From NCBI RefSeq assembly GCF_907177275.1, contig NZ_CAJSLV010000057.1, positions 58,676-122,675 on the forward strand: a stretch of 64,000 nucleotides of DNA, written 5' to 3'. This stretch comes from Actinacidiphila cocklensis. GTDB taxonomy: Bacteria > Actinomycetota > Actinomycetes > Streptomycetales > Streptomycetaceae. The notes below the pieces were generated by a model. It had not been told where the DNA came from. It worked only from the letters and a program-made list of their open reading frames with translations, and did not search any database. Below are positions 47,686 through 57,564 of this stretch, in pieces. Made by a program: the position numbers and the translations under genes. How positions within the stretch are numbered: position 1 is the first letter of the stretch; every line of letters starts with the position of its first letter.

Positions 47686-48328
47686 CGATGGCTCCTGGGA
47701 ATCGCTTGCGTACAAGATGCCAGGACTTCACCGGAGGTGAAGGCGCGAAAAGCGCCGCTGCATCCGATGCCGAGGCTATTCAGCGCGCCCTGGGCGCCGG
47801 TTGTCCAAAGAAGTCAAGTCCCCATAGTGACAACAGTGCAACCGCGCACACGCGGTTTCTGGCCACGGCGGTCCCGCCGGAAGGCGTATATCACCCTCGG
47901 TCATGGATGTGGACGTGTCGGCAGGTCAGCGATCGCGCCACCGCTGCCTGCAGGGGCGATGTGTAGAACCCGACTTCCGGAGTGCAACATTCAATTCACA
48001 GCGACGTCATTCCGGGAGCGGCGGGGGCGCGTGCGCGTCCTCATGCGAAGCCAATTATGGCGTGTTCACACCTGCCCCACCGGTACCGCCGCGACCTGCT
48101 GTGCGGCCTGCCCGCCGGCGCAGCCGGGGGCCGCCGGGTCCGCCGCCGCGGGCCGTTGAGCGGTCCTTGGCCGTGCGTTGACCGTGCTCACCGAGGATGA
48201 GCCCCGGGGGTCCTGCCGCGTTGCTCCGCTGTCCTGGCCCAGTGCTCCTTGTCGCACTCGTGCCTGTTCCGCAGGCCAGGGCACGCCGATGATCCGCCTT
48301 CCTTCGTCTCACGGCAGGAGAGAGACTC
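47686..48328. other. 643-bp divergent control region, SARP / cyclitol operon
   Basis: No convincing gene. It is less GC-rich around 47,800-47,850 and 47,975-48,070 than the flanks. Those two patches are the best places for SARP direct repeats and promoters, but I could not define a heptamer array by eye. GTGTTCACAC at 48062-48071 is a small imperfect dyad. The leader of the cyclase gene ends in AGGAGAGA. Confidence 0.45.
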
Positions 48329-49561
48329 ATGGCGACAACCACATCTGCCGAACCGGCACTCGACTCCGAGGCCGACGGCCTGTACGCCTACGGCCTTCCG
48401 CACCAGAAGCACTGGAAGGTCGTCACCAGCAAACCGGTCAACTACGAGGTGCGCTTCCGGTCCGGCCTGCTCGACCCCGGTGATCCCACCCTCGTCAGCG
48501 CCGGAGCGCCCGCTTCGCACATCCCGCAGCGGCGGCTCCTGGTGGTCGAGACACAGGTGCACGCTCTGTACGGCGAGCGTATCAGCGCCTATTTCTCCGC
48601 CCGTTCTGTCGCTCATGAGTTCTGCGTCATCGACGCACACGAACAAGTCAAGACAATGGAATCGGTCTTCACTGTCGTCTCCGCGATGGACCGGTTCGGA
48701 GTTCCCCGCCGCAGGGAGCCCGTGATCGCCTTCGGCGGCGGTGTCCTCACCGACATCGTCGGTCTGGCGACCAGCCTCTACCGGCGTTCGACTCCCTATG
48801 TCCGCGTACCCACCACGCTGATCGGCATGATCGACGCGGGAATCGGCGCCAAGACCGGGGTCAATTTCGAACGGCACAAGAACCGCCTCGGCACCTACCA
48901 CCCGTCGTTGACCACGCTGATCGACCCCGCCTTCCTGCGCACACTGGGCCAACGGCACATCAGTAACGGGCTGGCCGAGATCCTGAAGATCGCCCTGGTC
49001 AAGGACGCCAGGCTGTTCGGGCTGCTGGAGACGCACGGTACGCGGCTCGTGGAGGGACGGCTGCAGTCCGTTCAGGGCGGGGTGGGCAAGGGCGTCGCGG
49101 AGGAGGTCCTGCAGCGTGCGATCCACGGCATGCTGGAGGAACTCCAGCCGAACCTGTGGGAACACCAGCTGCGGCGCATCGTGGACTACGGCCACTCGTT
49201 CTCCCCGCTGATCGAGATGAACGCGCTGCCGGAACTCCTGCACGGTGAGGCCGTCGGTATCGACATGGCCTTCAGCACCGCACTGGCCCACCGGCGCGGC
49301 CTGGTCACGGGCGAGCAGCAGAGCCGGATACGGCAGGTCATGCGTGCGCTGGGGCTGCCGCTGTGGCACCGCACCTGTACGCCCGAGCTGATGGCCCGGG
49401 CGCTCGACGAGACGGTCATGCACCGCGACGGGCGCCAGCACATACCCCTGCCGGACGGCATCGGCTTCGCACGCTTCGTGGACGACCTCGGCCACACCGA
49501 ACTGGCGGCCGCGCTGGCGGACCTGGTGCCGCGCGGCAGCATGGCGAGGGAGACCACGTGA
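48329..49561 (+). CDS. 2-epi-5-epi-valiolone synthase-like sugar phosphate cyclase
   Basis: 410 residues, dehydroquinate-synthase superfamily. It is expected to cyclise sedoheptulose 7-phosphate to 2-epi-5-epi-valiolone, the entry step to C7 cyclitols. The NAD-binding [20 protein letters not shown], the [21 protein letters not shown] segment and [11 protein letters not shown] match AcbC/ValA-type EEVS proteins rather than AroB. Predicted zinc ligands are E217 (GLAEILKI), H289 (DYGHSFSP) and H305 (LLHGEAVG). The N-terminal extension of about 40 residues ([15 protein letters not shown]) also fits EEVS. DDG synthase is the main alternative. First gene of a nine-gene operon. Confidence 0.9.
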   Translation: MATTTSAEPALDSEADGLYAYGLPHQKHWKVVTSKPVNYEVRFRSGLLDPGDPTLVSAGAPASHIPQRRLLVVETQVHALYGERISAYFSARSVAHEFCVIDAHEQVKTMESVFTVVSAMDRFGVPRRREPVIAFGGGVLTDIVGLATSLYRRSTPYVRVPTTLIGMIDAGIGAKTGVNFERHKNRLGTYHPSLTTLIDPAFLRTLGQRHISNGLAEILKIALVKDARLFGLLETHGTRLVEGRLQSVQGGVGKGVAEEVLQRAIHGMLEELQPNLWEHQLRRIVDYGHSFSPLIEMNALPELLHGEAVGIDMAFSTALAHRRGLVTGEQQSRIRQVMRALGLPLWHRTCTPELMARALDETVMHRDGRQHIPLPDGIGFARFVDDLGHTELAAALADLVPRGSMARETT

Positions 49562-50673
49562 CCGCGCAGAACGGTGTCCGGGCCATCCTGCTCGCCGGAG
49601 GCGAGGGACGGCGGATGGGGCGGCTGGGAACGGGGCGCCTGAAACCGCTGATCCCCTTCGGCTCCACCAGCAGGCTCATCGACTTCAGCCTGGCCAACGC
49701 CCGCCGCTCGGGACTCGGCGAAGTCCTCCTGCTCTCCCAGTACGAGGAGCGGCAGTTGATGGACGACCTCCACTCGGTGTGGAACCAGGACCCCGGGTTC
49801 CGGGTGCACTTCGGGCCGTACGACGACGCGTACCGGGCGGTGCCCCCCGGCCGCACGCCGGTCGAACTGCCCGCTCGCACCTGGCCCAGCGAAAGGGGCA
49901 CCGCCGACGCGCTGTTGAGCAAGTCCCGGTACGTGTTCGGCGGGCAGCCGTCGGAAGTCCTGATCCTGCACGCCGACCACGTGTACGGCTACGACTACCG
50001 GCCGATGCTGCGGGAGCACCGGGAGTCCGGTGCCGCCCTGACGGTGTCCTACCAGCGCATAGAGCGGCGCTTCGTGCACCTGTTCGGAATGGTCGCATTC
50101 GACGGAGCCGGCCGGCTCACCGCCTTCGTGGAGAAGCCGGAGAACCCCGAAGGGGACCTGGTCTTCGCCGCGTTCTGCGTCTTCGACGCCCGGGTGCTGC
50201 AACGCTATCTGGAACTGCTGGACGGCACCGACTGGCAGCACGACATCAGCCGGGACGTGATTCCCGCCATGCTGGCCGGTGGGGAGCACATCCGGGGGCA
50301 CCTGGTGGACGGCCACTGGGAGGACATCGGCACCGTCGACCGGTACCACCGGGCGCACCTGGCGCTGCTGGACCCCGATCCCTCCCTCGCGCTGAGCGGG
50401 CTGCCCCGCACCATCCTTCCGCACATCGGGCGCCGCCTGGTCGGCGAGGCCGCCGGGATCAGTCGCTCCATCGTCCCGGACGACCTGGTCAACGAGGGCC
50501 GGATCGAGCACAGCGTGGTCTTCCCCGGGGCGCGGATCGGCCGCGGGGCACTGGTCCGGGACAGCGTGCTGCTGCCCGGCGCCCGCGTGCCAGACGGGGC
50601 CGATGTGGAGTCGGCGATCCTCCTGGAGGACGGATTCGTCCAGCCCGTGGCCCGGCAGGTGACACCGCTGTGA
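49558..50673 (+). CDS. ValB/GlgC-like nucleotidyltransferase
   Basis: 371 residues from the GTG overlapping the cyclase stop (GTGA). The N-terminal [28 protein letters not shown] is the nucleoside-triphosphate loop of ADP-glucose pyrophosphorylase relatives. [15 protein letters not shown] and AFVEKPENP are further family blocks, and residues about 290-360 form a left-handed beta-helix ([21 protein letters not shown]). In validamycin and acarbose pathways, ValB and AcbR homologues make NDP-activated valienol from a 1-phosphate. Genuine GlgC is unlikely because the genome makes glucan by GlgE and the gene is coupled to the cyclase. Confidence 0.85.
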   Translation: MTAQNGVRAILLAGGEGRRMGRLGTGRLKPLIPFGSTSRLIDFSLANARRSGLGEVLLLSQYEERQLMDDLHSVWNQDPGFRVHFGPYDDAYRAVPPGRTPVELPARTWPSERGTADALLSKSRYVFGGQPSEVLILHADHVYGYDYRPMLREHRESGAALTVSYQRIERRFVHLFGMVAFDGAGRLTAFVEKPENPEGDLVFAAFCVFDARVLQRYLELLDGTDWQHDISRDVIPAMLAGGEHIRGHLVDGHWEDIGTVDRYHRAHLALLDPDPSLALSGLPRTILPHIGRRLVGEAAGISRSIVPDDLVNEGRIEHSVVFPGARIGRGALVRDSVLLPGARVPDGADVESAILLEDGFVQPVARQVTPL

Positions 50674-51548
50674 GCGGTACGCCCGTGCCGGGCGGTCGCA
50701 GCGGACACCCGCCACGGCCGTTCCGCCTGGTCGCCACCGACCTGGACGGCACGCTGCTGCGCGGCGACCTGACCGTCTCCGAACGGACCCGGCGCGCGCT
50801 GCGCCTGGTGCGCGACGCGGGCGCCCGGCACGTGGTGGTGACCGGGCGCCCCGCCTCCGGCTGCCGCTGGATCCCCGAGGCGCTGGGCTACCGCGGAATC
50901 ATGGTGTGCGGGCAGGGGGCGCAGTTGTACGACGCGCAGGCGCACCGGCTGCTGACCGCCACGAGCCTGGACCGCCACGTCGCCCGGTCCGCGGTGGCGC
51001 GGATCAGGGCCGCGGTCGGCCCGGTGTCCCTTGCCGTGCTCACCGCAGGACTCGACGGGCGGTTCCTGACCGGACCCGGATACGCGCTGCCCGGCGAGTT
51101 CCCGTCCTGCACCGAGGCGGCGGAGGACACCCTGTGGGACGAGCCCATCGACAAGGTGCTCCTGCGTCGTCCCGGTCTCGACGACGATGTCCTGACCGAC
51201 ACCGCGGCGGCGCTGTGCGGTCCGCACGCCACGGCGGTGCTCGCTGCGGACCGCCAGGTGGAGTTGCTGCCGGCCGGCGTGGACAAGGCGGCCGGCCTGG
51301 CCCGTGCGGCCGCGCTGCTGGGACTCGGCCACCAGGACACCATCGCCTTCGGCGACATGCCCAACGACCTGCCGATGCTGCGCTGGGCGGGCTACGCGGT
51401 GGCCATGGGCAACGCGCATTCCCAGGTGCTTGCGGCGGCGGACGAAGTCGCCCCCAGCAACACGGAGGACGGCGTGGCGGCGGTCCTGGAGCGGCTTTTC
51501 GGCCCCCGGTCCGCCCGGGGGGCATCGGCCGGCGTCGGAGCGGAATGA
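50670..51548 (+). CDS. HAD-superfamily phosphatase, Cof/subclass IIB
   Basis: 292 residues from the GTG overlapping the nucleotidyltransferase stop. Motif I is D24-L-D26-G-T, motif II VVVTGRP, the Lys of motif III is in [11 protein letters not shown], and motif IV is [12 protein letters not shown] large alpha/beta cap sits between II and III. It should remove a phosphate from a cyclitol or sugar phosphate intermediate, for example the 7-phosphate after C1 activation. Specificity is inference from the operon. Gene ends 21 bp before the glycosyltransferase. Confidence 0.88.
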   Translation: MSGTPVPGGRSGHPPRPFRLVATDLDGTLLRGDLTVSERTRRALRLVRDAGARHVVVTGRPASGCRWIPEALGYRGIMVCGQGAQLYDAQAHRLLTATSLDRHVARSAVARIRAAVGPVSLAVLTAGLDGRFLTGPGYALPGEFPSCTEAAEDTLWDEPIDKVLLRRPGLDDDVLTDTAAALCGPHATAVLAADRQVELLPAGVDKAAGLARAAALLGLGHQDTIAFGDMPNDLPMLRWAGYAVAMGNAHSQVLAAADEVAPSNTEDGVAAVLERLFGPRSARGASAGVGAE

Positions 51549-51569
51549 CAGGAAGGGGAAGGGATCTCC

Positions 51570-53708
51570 ATGCACATCGTCAAATTCACCTTCGAATGCG
51601 GAGGCTTCGACTTCGAGATGATGCGGGGAGGGATGTCCCTGTCCGCGTGGAACACCGCCCGTGAATTCGCCGCCCACGGCCACCGGGTGTCGATCGTCAC
51701 CCCGGCCCACGGCCGTATCGGCTACCTGAGGGAGAAATTCCACCTGGAGGAGGTGGAGTATTCCCTGACGTACGACATGCCGCTGCTCCTCGACCGTGAG
51801 GTCTGGCCCGGTTTCCCCGCCGCGCTCACGGTGCCCCTGACCACCAGGGCGCACCGGATGACCCTGGACGGGGTGGACATCTACTTCCTGTCCAACGACT
51901 ACCTCGATCTCCTGTCGGACCGGTTCTACCCGCCGAAGACGAGCGAAGGACACGAGCTGTCCTACTTCAAGCCGCTGGTGTTCCAGATCGACGGAATCCG
52001 CTTCATCGAGACGATGTTCGGCGGTGAGCAGATCGTCGTCCAGGCGTACGAGCCGCTTTACCACTACCTGCTCGCGCTGGCCTTCCGGGACTCCCCGCAC
52101 ACACGGGTGGTCTCCACGGTCGCCAGCAACATGCCGATCAACCAGAAGGTCTACCGACCCCAGGTCCAGACGCTCCTGGACCTGCTGTCCGTGGCGGCGG
52201 ACCTGGACGCGTTCGCCGACCGGGAGGCGGGCACCGGCCTGGACGTCGTCCGCGGCCACATTCCCAGCACGCACCTGCACAGCGAGTACGGCCCCGACTA
52301 CGTCGGTGTCTTCTCGATGGTCGTCACGTCCTGCGACCTGGTCAACTTCCTTTCCGAGGGGCAGAAGGACTTCTACTCCACGTTCCGGGACACGCCGTTC
52401 GAAGACCTCTTCCGCACGCTCACGGTGTCCCGCCTCCTCAGGGAGAACGCCCACAAGTTCTTCGTCGGCGGGTGCGCGATCTCCGACGCATGGCTGGGGC
52501 GGGATCCCGGTGCGGTGGATCGGAACAAGGTGCTCACGTCACTGGGACTGGATCCGGAACTCCCCACCTTCTACCACTCCTCGCGATACTCGGTGCACCA
52601 CAAGGGCCAGGTCGAGATGATGCGGGCGATCGACCGGGTTCTCGCCTCCGACCGCGGCGTCAACTTCGTCGTGCGCTGCCTGCTGCGCGCCGGGGCGTCC
52701 GGATCGCAGGCCGCCGGGAACACGTATTTCCAGGAGGTCGCCGAGCGATATCCCGGCAACGTCTTCCTGGACTGGCGCATGGTGGACGAGGACACGCTGT
52801 TCGACCAGGCGTCCTCCGCGGACTTCTGCCTCTTCCCCTCGAAGTTCGAGCTGGACACCTTCTTGATCGCCCAGGGGGAGGCCATGGCCTGCGGGGCGGT
52901 CCCGATCGCCACCGCCCAGGAGGGGACCCGGCACTTCGGCCACCACCGCGACACCGCGAGCCCGGAGGCGACCGGATTCCCCCTCGACCGGTCCTTCCGC
53001 GAGGACGATCCGCTGCTCGCCGACGACCTGGTCTCACGCATCCGCCAGGCGGCCGCGATGTTCCGCGAGGACGCGCCCGCCTACGAGCGGCTCTCCGCCA
53101 ACGCCCGGCGCGTCGCACGCGGGTTCACCTGGGAACGCGCCGCGCGCCGGCACCTGGAGATGTTCGCCCTCATCGACGGGGGAGGCGTCCCCGAGCTGTC
53201 CGACGACGACGCCCTGCGGTACGGCTGGTTCGACCGGCTCAGCGAGAAGGCGTGGTCCGAGGACCGTGAGCGGGTCTCCCGCGCCGCGATCACCCACGGG
53301 GACCTGGCCGCCTACCGGCGGTGCGGAGACGTCGACGACGCGGCCGTCTCGTCGATGTTCCGAGCCGCTTACAACCGGGGCCGCTTCGAGACCTGCCATC
53401 GCCTGGCGGCCGGCTCCTCCCGCGAGGACCTGATGTCCGTACTCCGGGAACGCTGCCGCCTCGAGCAGCACGACGGCCGGTGGTCGGTGGACTACCACTT
53501 CCCCGACGCCAGGCGCGTCGACGTCTTCCTGCCCGCGGCGCCGGATGCGGCCGCGGCGGACAGCGCCCGTCAGCCGCACACCCTGGCCCGCCGTGGCGCG
53601 TCCTTCACCGGCGCCTTCCCCGGGGCGGCGCCCGCAGGAACGCTCCACTTCCTGCTCACCCTGTCATCCGGACGCTTCGTCTGGGACCGGAAGGAGACCG
53701 CGTCATGA
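51570..53708 (+). CDS. GT-B glycosyltransferase, starch-synthase-like; candidate pseudo-glycosyltransferase
   Basis: 712 residues. The N-terminal IVKFTFECGGFDFEMMRGGMSLSAWNTAREFAAHGHRVSIVTP is a GT-B acceptor domain with the GG loop of GT4/GT5 enzymes. The C-terminal domain carries SSRYSVHHKGQVEMMRAIDRVL and FELDTFLIAQGEAMACGAVPIATAQ, the NDP-sugar-binding Glu-rich region. Residues about 560-712 form an extra domain that I do not recognise. AcbI and AcbS of acarbose are starch-synthase-like enzymes; AcbS makes a C-N bond from GDP-valienol. By position this enzyme should join the activated cyclitol to an acceptor. Confidence 0.82.
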   Translation: MHIVKFTFECGGFDFEMMRGGMSLSAWNTAREFAAHGHRVSIVTPAHGRIGYLREKFHLEEVEYSLTYDMPLLLDREVWPGFPAALTVPLTTRAHRMTLDGVDIYFLSNDYLDLLSDRFYPPKTSEGHELSYFKPLVFQIDGIRFIETMFGGEQIVVQAYEPLYHYLLALAFRDSPHTRVVSTVASNMPINQKVYRPQVQTLLDLLSVAADLDAFADREAGTGLDVVRGHIPSTHLHSEYGPDYVGVFSMVVTSCDLVNFLSEGQKDFYSTFRDTPFEDLFRTLTVSRLLRENAHKFFVGGCAISDAWLGRDPGAVDRNKVLTSLGLDPELPTFYHSSRYSVHHKGQVEMMRAIDRVLASDRGVNFVVRCLLRAGASGSQAAGNTYFQEVAERYPGNVFLDWRMVDEDTLFDQASSADFCLFPSKFELDTFLIAQGEAMACGAVPIATAQEGTRHFGHHRDTASPEATGFPLDRSFREDDPLLADDLVSRIRQAAAMFREDAPAYERLSANARRVARGFTWERAARRHLEMFALIDGGGVPELSDDDALRYGWFDRLSEKAWSEDRERVSRAAITHGDLAAYRRCGDVDDAAVSSMFRAAYNRGRFETCHRLAAGSSREDLMSVLRERCRLEQHDGRWSVDYHFPDARRVDVFLPAAPDAAAADSARQPHTLARRGASFTGAFPGAAPAGTLHFLLTLSSGRFVWDRKETAS

Positions 53709-54613
53709 GAGTCCTCGTCACCGGGGCCCGCGGCAAGGTGGGCCGTGCGGCGGTGTCCGCCCTGCAAAGAGCCGGCCACGAGGTGGGAGCGACGGACCTG
53801 GGCGTGCCCGAGCGGGACCCGGAGCCGGGATCCGCCCCGTACGTCCAGGCCGACCTCACCGACGCCGGCCAGGTCCACGCACTGGTCAGCGGGGTGTCCG
53901 CCGGCGAGGGCCGCTACGAGGCCGTCGTGCACGCCGCGGCCCTTCCCACCCCGCGCGGCTACGCCCCGCACCTGGTGTTCTCCACCAACCTCGCGGCCGC
54001 CTTCAACGTCGTCGAGGCATCCGTACGCCTGGGCGTGCGGCGCCTGGTCAACATCTCCAGCGACTCGGTGACCGGATTCCTCTTCGCCGAACGCCCGTTC
54101 CTGCCCGACTACCTGCCCATCGACGAGGACCACCCGGTCTGGCCCCAGGATGTCTACGCCCTGGCCAAGCACTTCGGGGAGCAGCTCTGCGACTCCGCGG
54201 TGCGCCGGTCGGACCTGCGCTCCATCTCGCTCCGGCCGGCCTGGGCGCAGGACGCGCAGACCTACGCGCGCAACCTGGGACCCGTGGTGCGCGACAGCGC
54301 GAGGATGACCGGCATGGGCTGGGCCTACGTCGACGTGGAGGATCTCGCCGAGGCGATCCGCTGTGCCGTCGAGTCCGACCTGCCGGGGCACGAGGTCTTC
54401 TACATCGCCGGCCCGGACACCGCCGGAGGGTGCGCACTGCACGACGCGTGGCGGGCGAGGTTCCCCGGGGCAGGCACCGAACTGCGCCCCGTGGCGCGGC
54501 CGGATGCCAGCAGCGTGTCCAGCGCCAAGGCCGAGCGGCTGCTCGGGTGGCACGCGAAGAGGTCCTGGCGTGACTACCTCACACCGGACGGGGAGCCCGT
54601 ACCGGGCCGCTGA
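53705..54613 (+). CDS. NAD-dependent epimerase/dehydratase-like extended SDR
   Basis: 302 residues from the ATG overlapping the glycosyltransferase stop (ATGA). RVLVTGARGKVGRAAVSALQ is the nucleotide loop. The catalytic Ser is in NISSDSVTGF, and Tyr/Lys are in DVYALAKHFGEQL. It resembles nucleotide-sugar epimerases and uronate dehydrogenases. The substrate is probably a cyclitol or its NDP or sugar conjugate. Oxidation or epimerisation at a ring hydroxyl is the likely chemistry. The assignment to a step is open. Confidence 0.88.
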   Translation: MRVLVTGARGKVGRAAVSALQRAGHEVGATDLGVPERDPEPGSAPYVQADLTDAGQVHALVSGVSAGEGRYEAVVHAAALPTPRGYAPHLVFSTNLAAAFNVVEASVRLGVRRLVNISSDSVTGFLFAERPFLPDYLPIDEDHPVWPQDVYALAKHFGEQLCDSAVRRSDLRSISLRPAWAQDAQTYARNLGPVVRDSARMTGMGWAYVDVEDLAEAIRCAVESDLPGHEVFYIAGPDTAGGCALHDAWRARFPGAGTELRPVARPDASSVSSAKAERLLGWHAKRSWRDYLTPDGEPVPGR

Positions 54614-54677
54614 GGCCACTGCGATGGCGCCCTCGACGGCCATCGTCCACCTTCGACACCGGCTGGAGGTCTCCGCC

Positions 54678-55712
54678 GTGGGCGCAACCGTACGACCGAT
54701 CACCGTTCTCGACGTCGGGGGAACGTATCTGCGCTGGGCCGCCTGGTCTCCCGAGCACGGACTGGGGCAGGTGCGGTCCAGGCCGTCGCCGAGCCGGTCG
54801 CGGCTGCCGGGCGCCGCCGTGGAGGACCTGCAGGCGACCCTGGTGGACGCCATGGCCGAGCCGGTGCCGCCCGCGGGAGTCGCCGGGGTGTCCTTCGGCG
54901 CGGCACTCGACCACCGGGCGGGAACGGTCTACGCGTCCGCTCCGCTGTGGGGCGCCTCCGTCCGGCCCTTCGACCTGCTCGGCGCCCTGCGCGCGGCCCG
55001 CCCCGATGTGCGCTGGCACATCGTCAACGACGTCACGGCCGCCCTGCTGCACCTGGCGGACTCGCCGCCGGCGCGGGAACGGCGCAAGATCCTGCTCGCG
55101 ACCATCAGCACCGGCATCGCCTGCCGCAGCATCGACCAGCGAACCGGCGACATCCCGGTCGACGGCTGCGGACTGCAGGGGGAGATCGGGCACCTGCCGG
55201 CGTCCGTGGCCCTCGACGGCGTGCCGGTGGACCTGCGCTGCGACTGCGGACATCTCGGGCACGTGGCGGCATTCTCGTCCGGGCCGGGCATCTGCAGGCT
55301 GGCGGAGGTCCTGCGCGACCGCGAGCCCGAGCGCTGGAACGCGTCCCCGATCGGTACCCGGCTCGCCTCCGCGGAGACGTTCGAGGCTGCGCTGGCGGCG
55401 GCGCTCGACGAGGGCGACCCCGTGGCGACCCGCCTGCTCGACGCGGCGGCCGGCCCGGTGGCTGACGTGGTCCGCACCGCGCTGTGCCTGGATCCGCGGA
55501 TCGACCTGGTCGCCTTCACCGGCGGGGTCGCGACAGCGCTCGGCGCCCACTACCGCGCCGCCGTCCTGGGACACCTGGAGCGGTCCGGGCTGTATCTCAC
55601 CAGCCAGCGGGAGCCCGGCTGGGTGCGCGACCGCATCATGGTCTGCGGCCCGGGCCAGGCGAACGGGCTCGTCGGAGCCGGACTCGCCGCGATCGCCGGG
55701 GAGGCGGCATGA
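54678..55712 (+). CDS. ROK-family kinase, candidate C7-cyclitol kinase
   Basis: 344 residues from GTG 54678, 8 bases after GGAGG; the in-frame ATG 54624 lacks a site. The ATP loop is VLDVGGTYLRWA, and the ROK zinc motif is CDCGHLGHVAAFSSG. The catalytic-region EIGHLP and the late FTGGVATALG complete the fold. AcbM and ValC, the kinases of 2-epi-5-epi-valiolone or valienone in acarbose and validamycin, are glucokinase/ROK-like. By analogy this phosphorylates the cyclitol at C7. It is the only kinase in the operon, whereas acarbose uses two. Confidence 0.87.
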   Translation: MGATVRPITVLDVGGTYLRWAAWSPEHGLGQVRSRPSPSRSRLPGAAVEDLQATLVDAMAEPVPPAGVAGVSFGAALDHRAGTVYASAPLWGASVRPFDLLGALRAARPDVRWHIVNDVTAALLHLADSPPARERRKILLATISTGIACRSIDQRTGDIPVDGCGLQGEIGHLPASVALDGVPVDLRCDCGHLGHVAAFSSGPGICRLAEVLRDREPERWNASPIGTRLASAETFEAALAAALDEGDPVATRLLDAAAGPVADVVRTALCLDPRIDLVAFTGGVATALGAHYRAAVLGHLERSGLYLTSQREPGWVRDRIMVCGPGQANGLVGAGLAAIAGEAA

Positions 55713-56806
55713 GCGCGCACCGGGCGATCGTGCGAGCGGGCGGCACCGTGTCCGTCGCCACGCGGCCGACCCCCGCGCCGAGGACGGGCGAACTGAGCGT
55801 CGCGACGCTCTGCGCAGGCCTGTGCGGCACCGACATCCAGATCCTCCGCGGCCTGCGCGACGACCCCGCACCGGTGATCGGGCACGAGGGGATCGCCCGG
55901 GTGGTGGCCGTCGGCGACGACGCTCCGGCGTGGTGCACGCCGGGCACCCTGGTCGCGGTCAACCCGACCCACCCGACCGACCCCGGCTTCCTGCTGGGGC
56001 ACAACGTCGACGGTCTGCTGCAGGAACGGACCCTGCTGCCGGCCGCGGCGCTCACCGGCGGCATGGTGGTGCCGCTGCCCGCGGCAACCGACGTCGGCCT
56101 GGCACCGCTGCTGGAACCGCTGGCGGTCGTCGAGTACGCGCTGGGCGCGCTGAGCGCGTTCGCTCCCCGGACACTGCTGGTCCTCGGGGACGGCACGATC
56201 GGGCACCTCGCCGTCCGCGCGGCCCGCCGCAAGCTCGGCGAGGACGTGCGCGTGGTACTGGTGCACCACACCGCGGAAGGCCGGGTGTTCAGCCGGTCGC
56301 TGCCGCACCACGCCGATCTGCTGCTTACCCCCGCGGAGTTGGCGGCCGCGCGGCCGGCCGGGCCGGTCGCGGCCCTGCTCGCCACCCCCCGGGACGCCAC
56401 CGTCGCCGCACTGGAGGCGGTGCTCGCCGTCGCGGGGCCGGACCTCGTGGTGGACATCGTGGGCGGGCTGCCGCACGGGGCGCGCACCGCGGCGCTGCCC
56501 GGACTCGACCTCGCCTCCGTCCGCGCGGCGAACTGCGGCGGCCTTCCCGATCCGCCGCGGATCACCACGACCGGCAGGGGCGTACGGCTCTTCGGGCACC
56601 GGGGGGTGGCCAACCACCATCTGCTCACCGCCGCCGCCGAACTGGCCCTCGCCCCCGGGCACTACCGCGACCTGATCACCCATGAGACCGATCTCGCCGG
56701 CGCGGCCCGCGTCATGCGGCGCCTGGCAGGCTCGCGGAACCGGGTCATCGACGGCCGGCGGCTGGTCAAGTGCGCGGTGCGGATCAACGACAGGGAGGAC
56801 GCATGA
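55709..56806 (+). CDS. Medium-chain dehydrogenase lacking the structural zinc lobe
   Basis: 365 residues from the ATG overlapping the kinase stop. Catalytic zinc residues C39 (LCGTDIQ), H59 and E60 (VIGHEG) are kept. Where sorbitol/alcohol dehydrogenases have four structural Cys, this protein reads VNPTHPTDPGFLLGHNVDG with none. The cofactor loop is LVLGDGTIGHLAVRAA. ValN of validamycin, a cyclitol reductase acting on the valienone system, is an MDR protein, so a role reducing or oxidising a cyclitol ketone is plausible. Coupled to the next gene by ATGA. Confidence 0.88.
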   Translation: MSAHRAIVRAGGTVSVATRPTPAPRTGELSVATLCAGLCGTDIQILRGLRDDPAPVIGHEGIARVVAVGDDAPAWCTPGTLVAVNPTHPTDPGFLLGHNVDGLLQERTLLPAAALTGGMVVPLPAATDVGLAPLLEPLAVVEYALGALSAFAPRTLLVLGDGTIGHLAVRAARRKLGEDVRVVLVHHTAEGRVFSRSLPHHADLLLTPAELAAARPAGPVAALLATPRDATVAALEAVLAVAGPDLVVDIVGGLPHGARTAALPGLDLASVRAANCGGLPDPPRITTTGRGVRLFGHRGVANHHLLTAAAELALAPGHYRDLITHETDLAGAARVMRRLAGSRNRVIDGRRLVKCAVRINDREDA

Positions 56807-57564
56807 CGACCCGTACACCCCTGGCCGGCCACCGCAGCATCGTCGTCGGCGGCTCGACGGGCATCGGCAGGGGAATCGCCGACGCCTGGGCCGCCGCGGG
56901 CGCCGAGGTGACCGTCCTCAGCCGCACCCGCCCCGCCGGTCCCGGTGCGGGACTGCTGCGGTGGGAACGCGTGGACCTCACGGAACCCGCTCACGCGCGG
57001 GCGCGCCTGACCGAGTCGGCGGGGGGACGGCTCGACGCCGTGTGCTTCTCCTCCGTTCACTACGGCGCCAGGCGTGCCCTCTTCAGCGACGTGAGCGAGC
57101 AGGAGTGGCACGACCAGCTGGCGGTCAACACCACCGGCCTGTGGATCACCCTGGCGGCGACCCTGCCGTCGCTGCGAGCCGCGGGCGCCGGGCTCTTCCT
57201 CGGGGTGTCGTCGGAGGTCGCCTTCAACGCCGGCCCGGCCAGGTCCGGTTACGCCGCCTCGAAGGCAGCGGCGAAGAGCCTGCTGGACTCGGTCGCCCAG
57301 GAGGAGGACGGCACGCGCGTCCGCATCGTCCAGGTCCTGCCCTCCGGGATGGTGGACAGCCCCGGCATCCGCCGCCGCCGGCCGCCCGACTTCGATTACA
57401 GCTCCTACATGAAGCCGTCGGACTTCGCCGGGGTGGCCACTGAGCTGGGCGCGACGGCCGGAGGAGGACACCACGGTGACTGCCTGGTCGTCGGCGCGGA
57501 CGGGAGCTGGTGGTCGGCCCGGGACTCGGCCCCGGTCTCCCAGAGCCGTCCGGTGGGGCCGTGA
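56803..57564 (+). CDS. Short-chain dehydrogenase/reductase
   Basis: 253 residues. The cofactor motif is VVGGSTGIGRGIADAWAAAG. The active site is intact: Ser in LGVSSEVAF and Tyr/Lys in SGYAASKAAAKSLL. VLPSGMVDSPG is the usual post-active-site strand. AcbL and related SDR/MDR enzymes oxidise or reduce C1/C2 of valiolone phosphates, and this SDR is a candidate for such a step. Start and stop both overlap neighbours, so translation is coupled on both sides. Confidence 0.9.
   Translation: MTTRTPLAGHRSIVVGGSTGIGRGIADAWAAAGAEVTVLSRTRPAGPGAGLLRWERVDLTEPAHARARLTESAGGRLDAVCFSSVHYGARRALFSDVSEQEWHDQLAVNTTGLWITLAATLPSLRAAGAGLFLGVSSEVAFNAGPARSGYAASKAAAKSLLDSVAQEEDGTRVRIVQVLPSGMVDSPGIRRRRPPDFDYSSYMKPSDFAGVATELGATAGGGHHGDCLVVGADGSWWSARDSAPVSQSRPVGP

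Noticed and set aside
49558..50673. Glycogen-type ADP-glucose pyrophosphorylase (glgC)
   Set aside because: Sequence alone cannot exclude it, but translational coupling to an EEVS-like cyclase and the cyclitol enzymes favour a ValB-like role. The genome also has a GlgE route.
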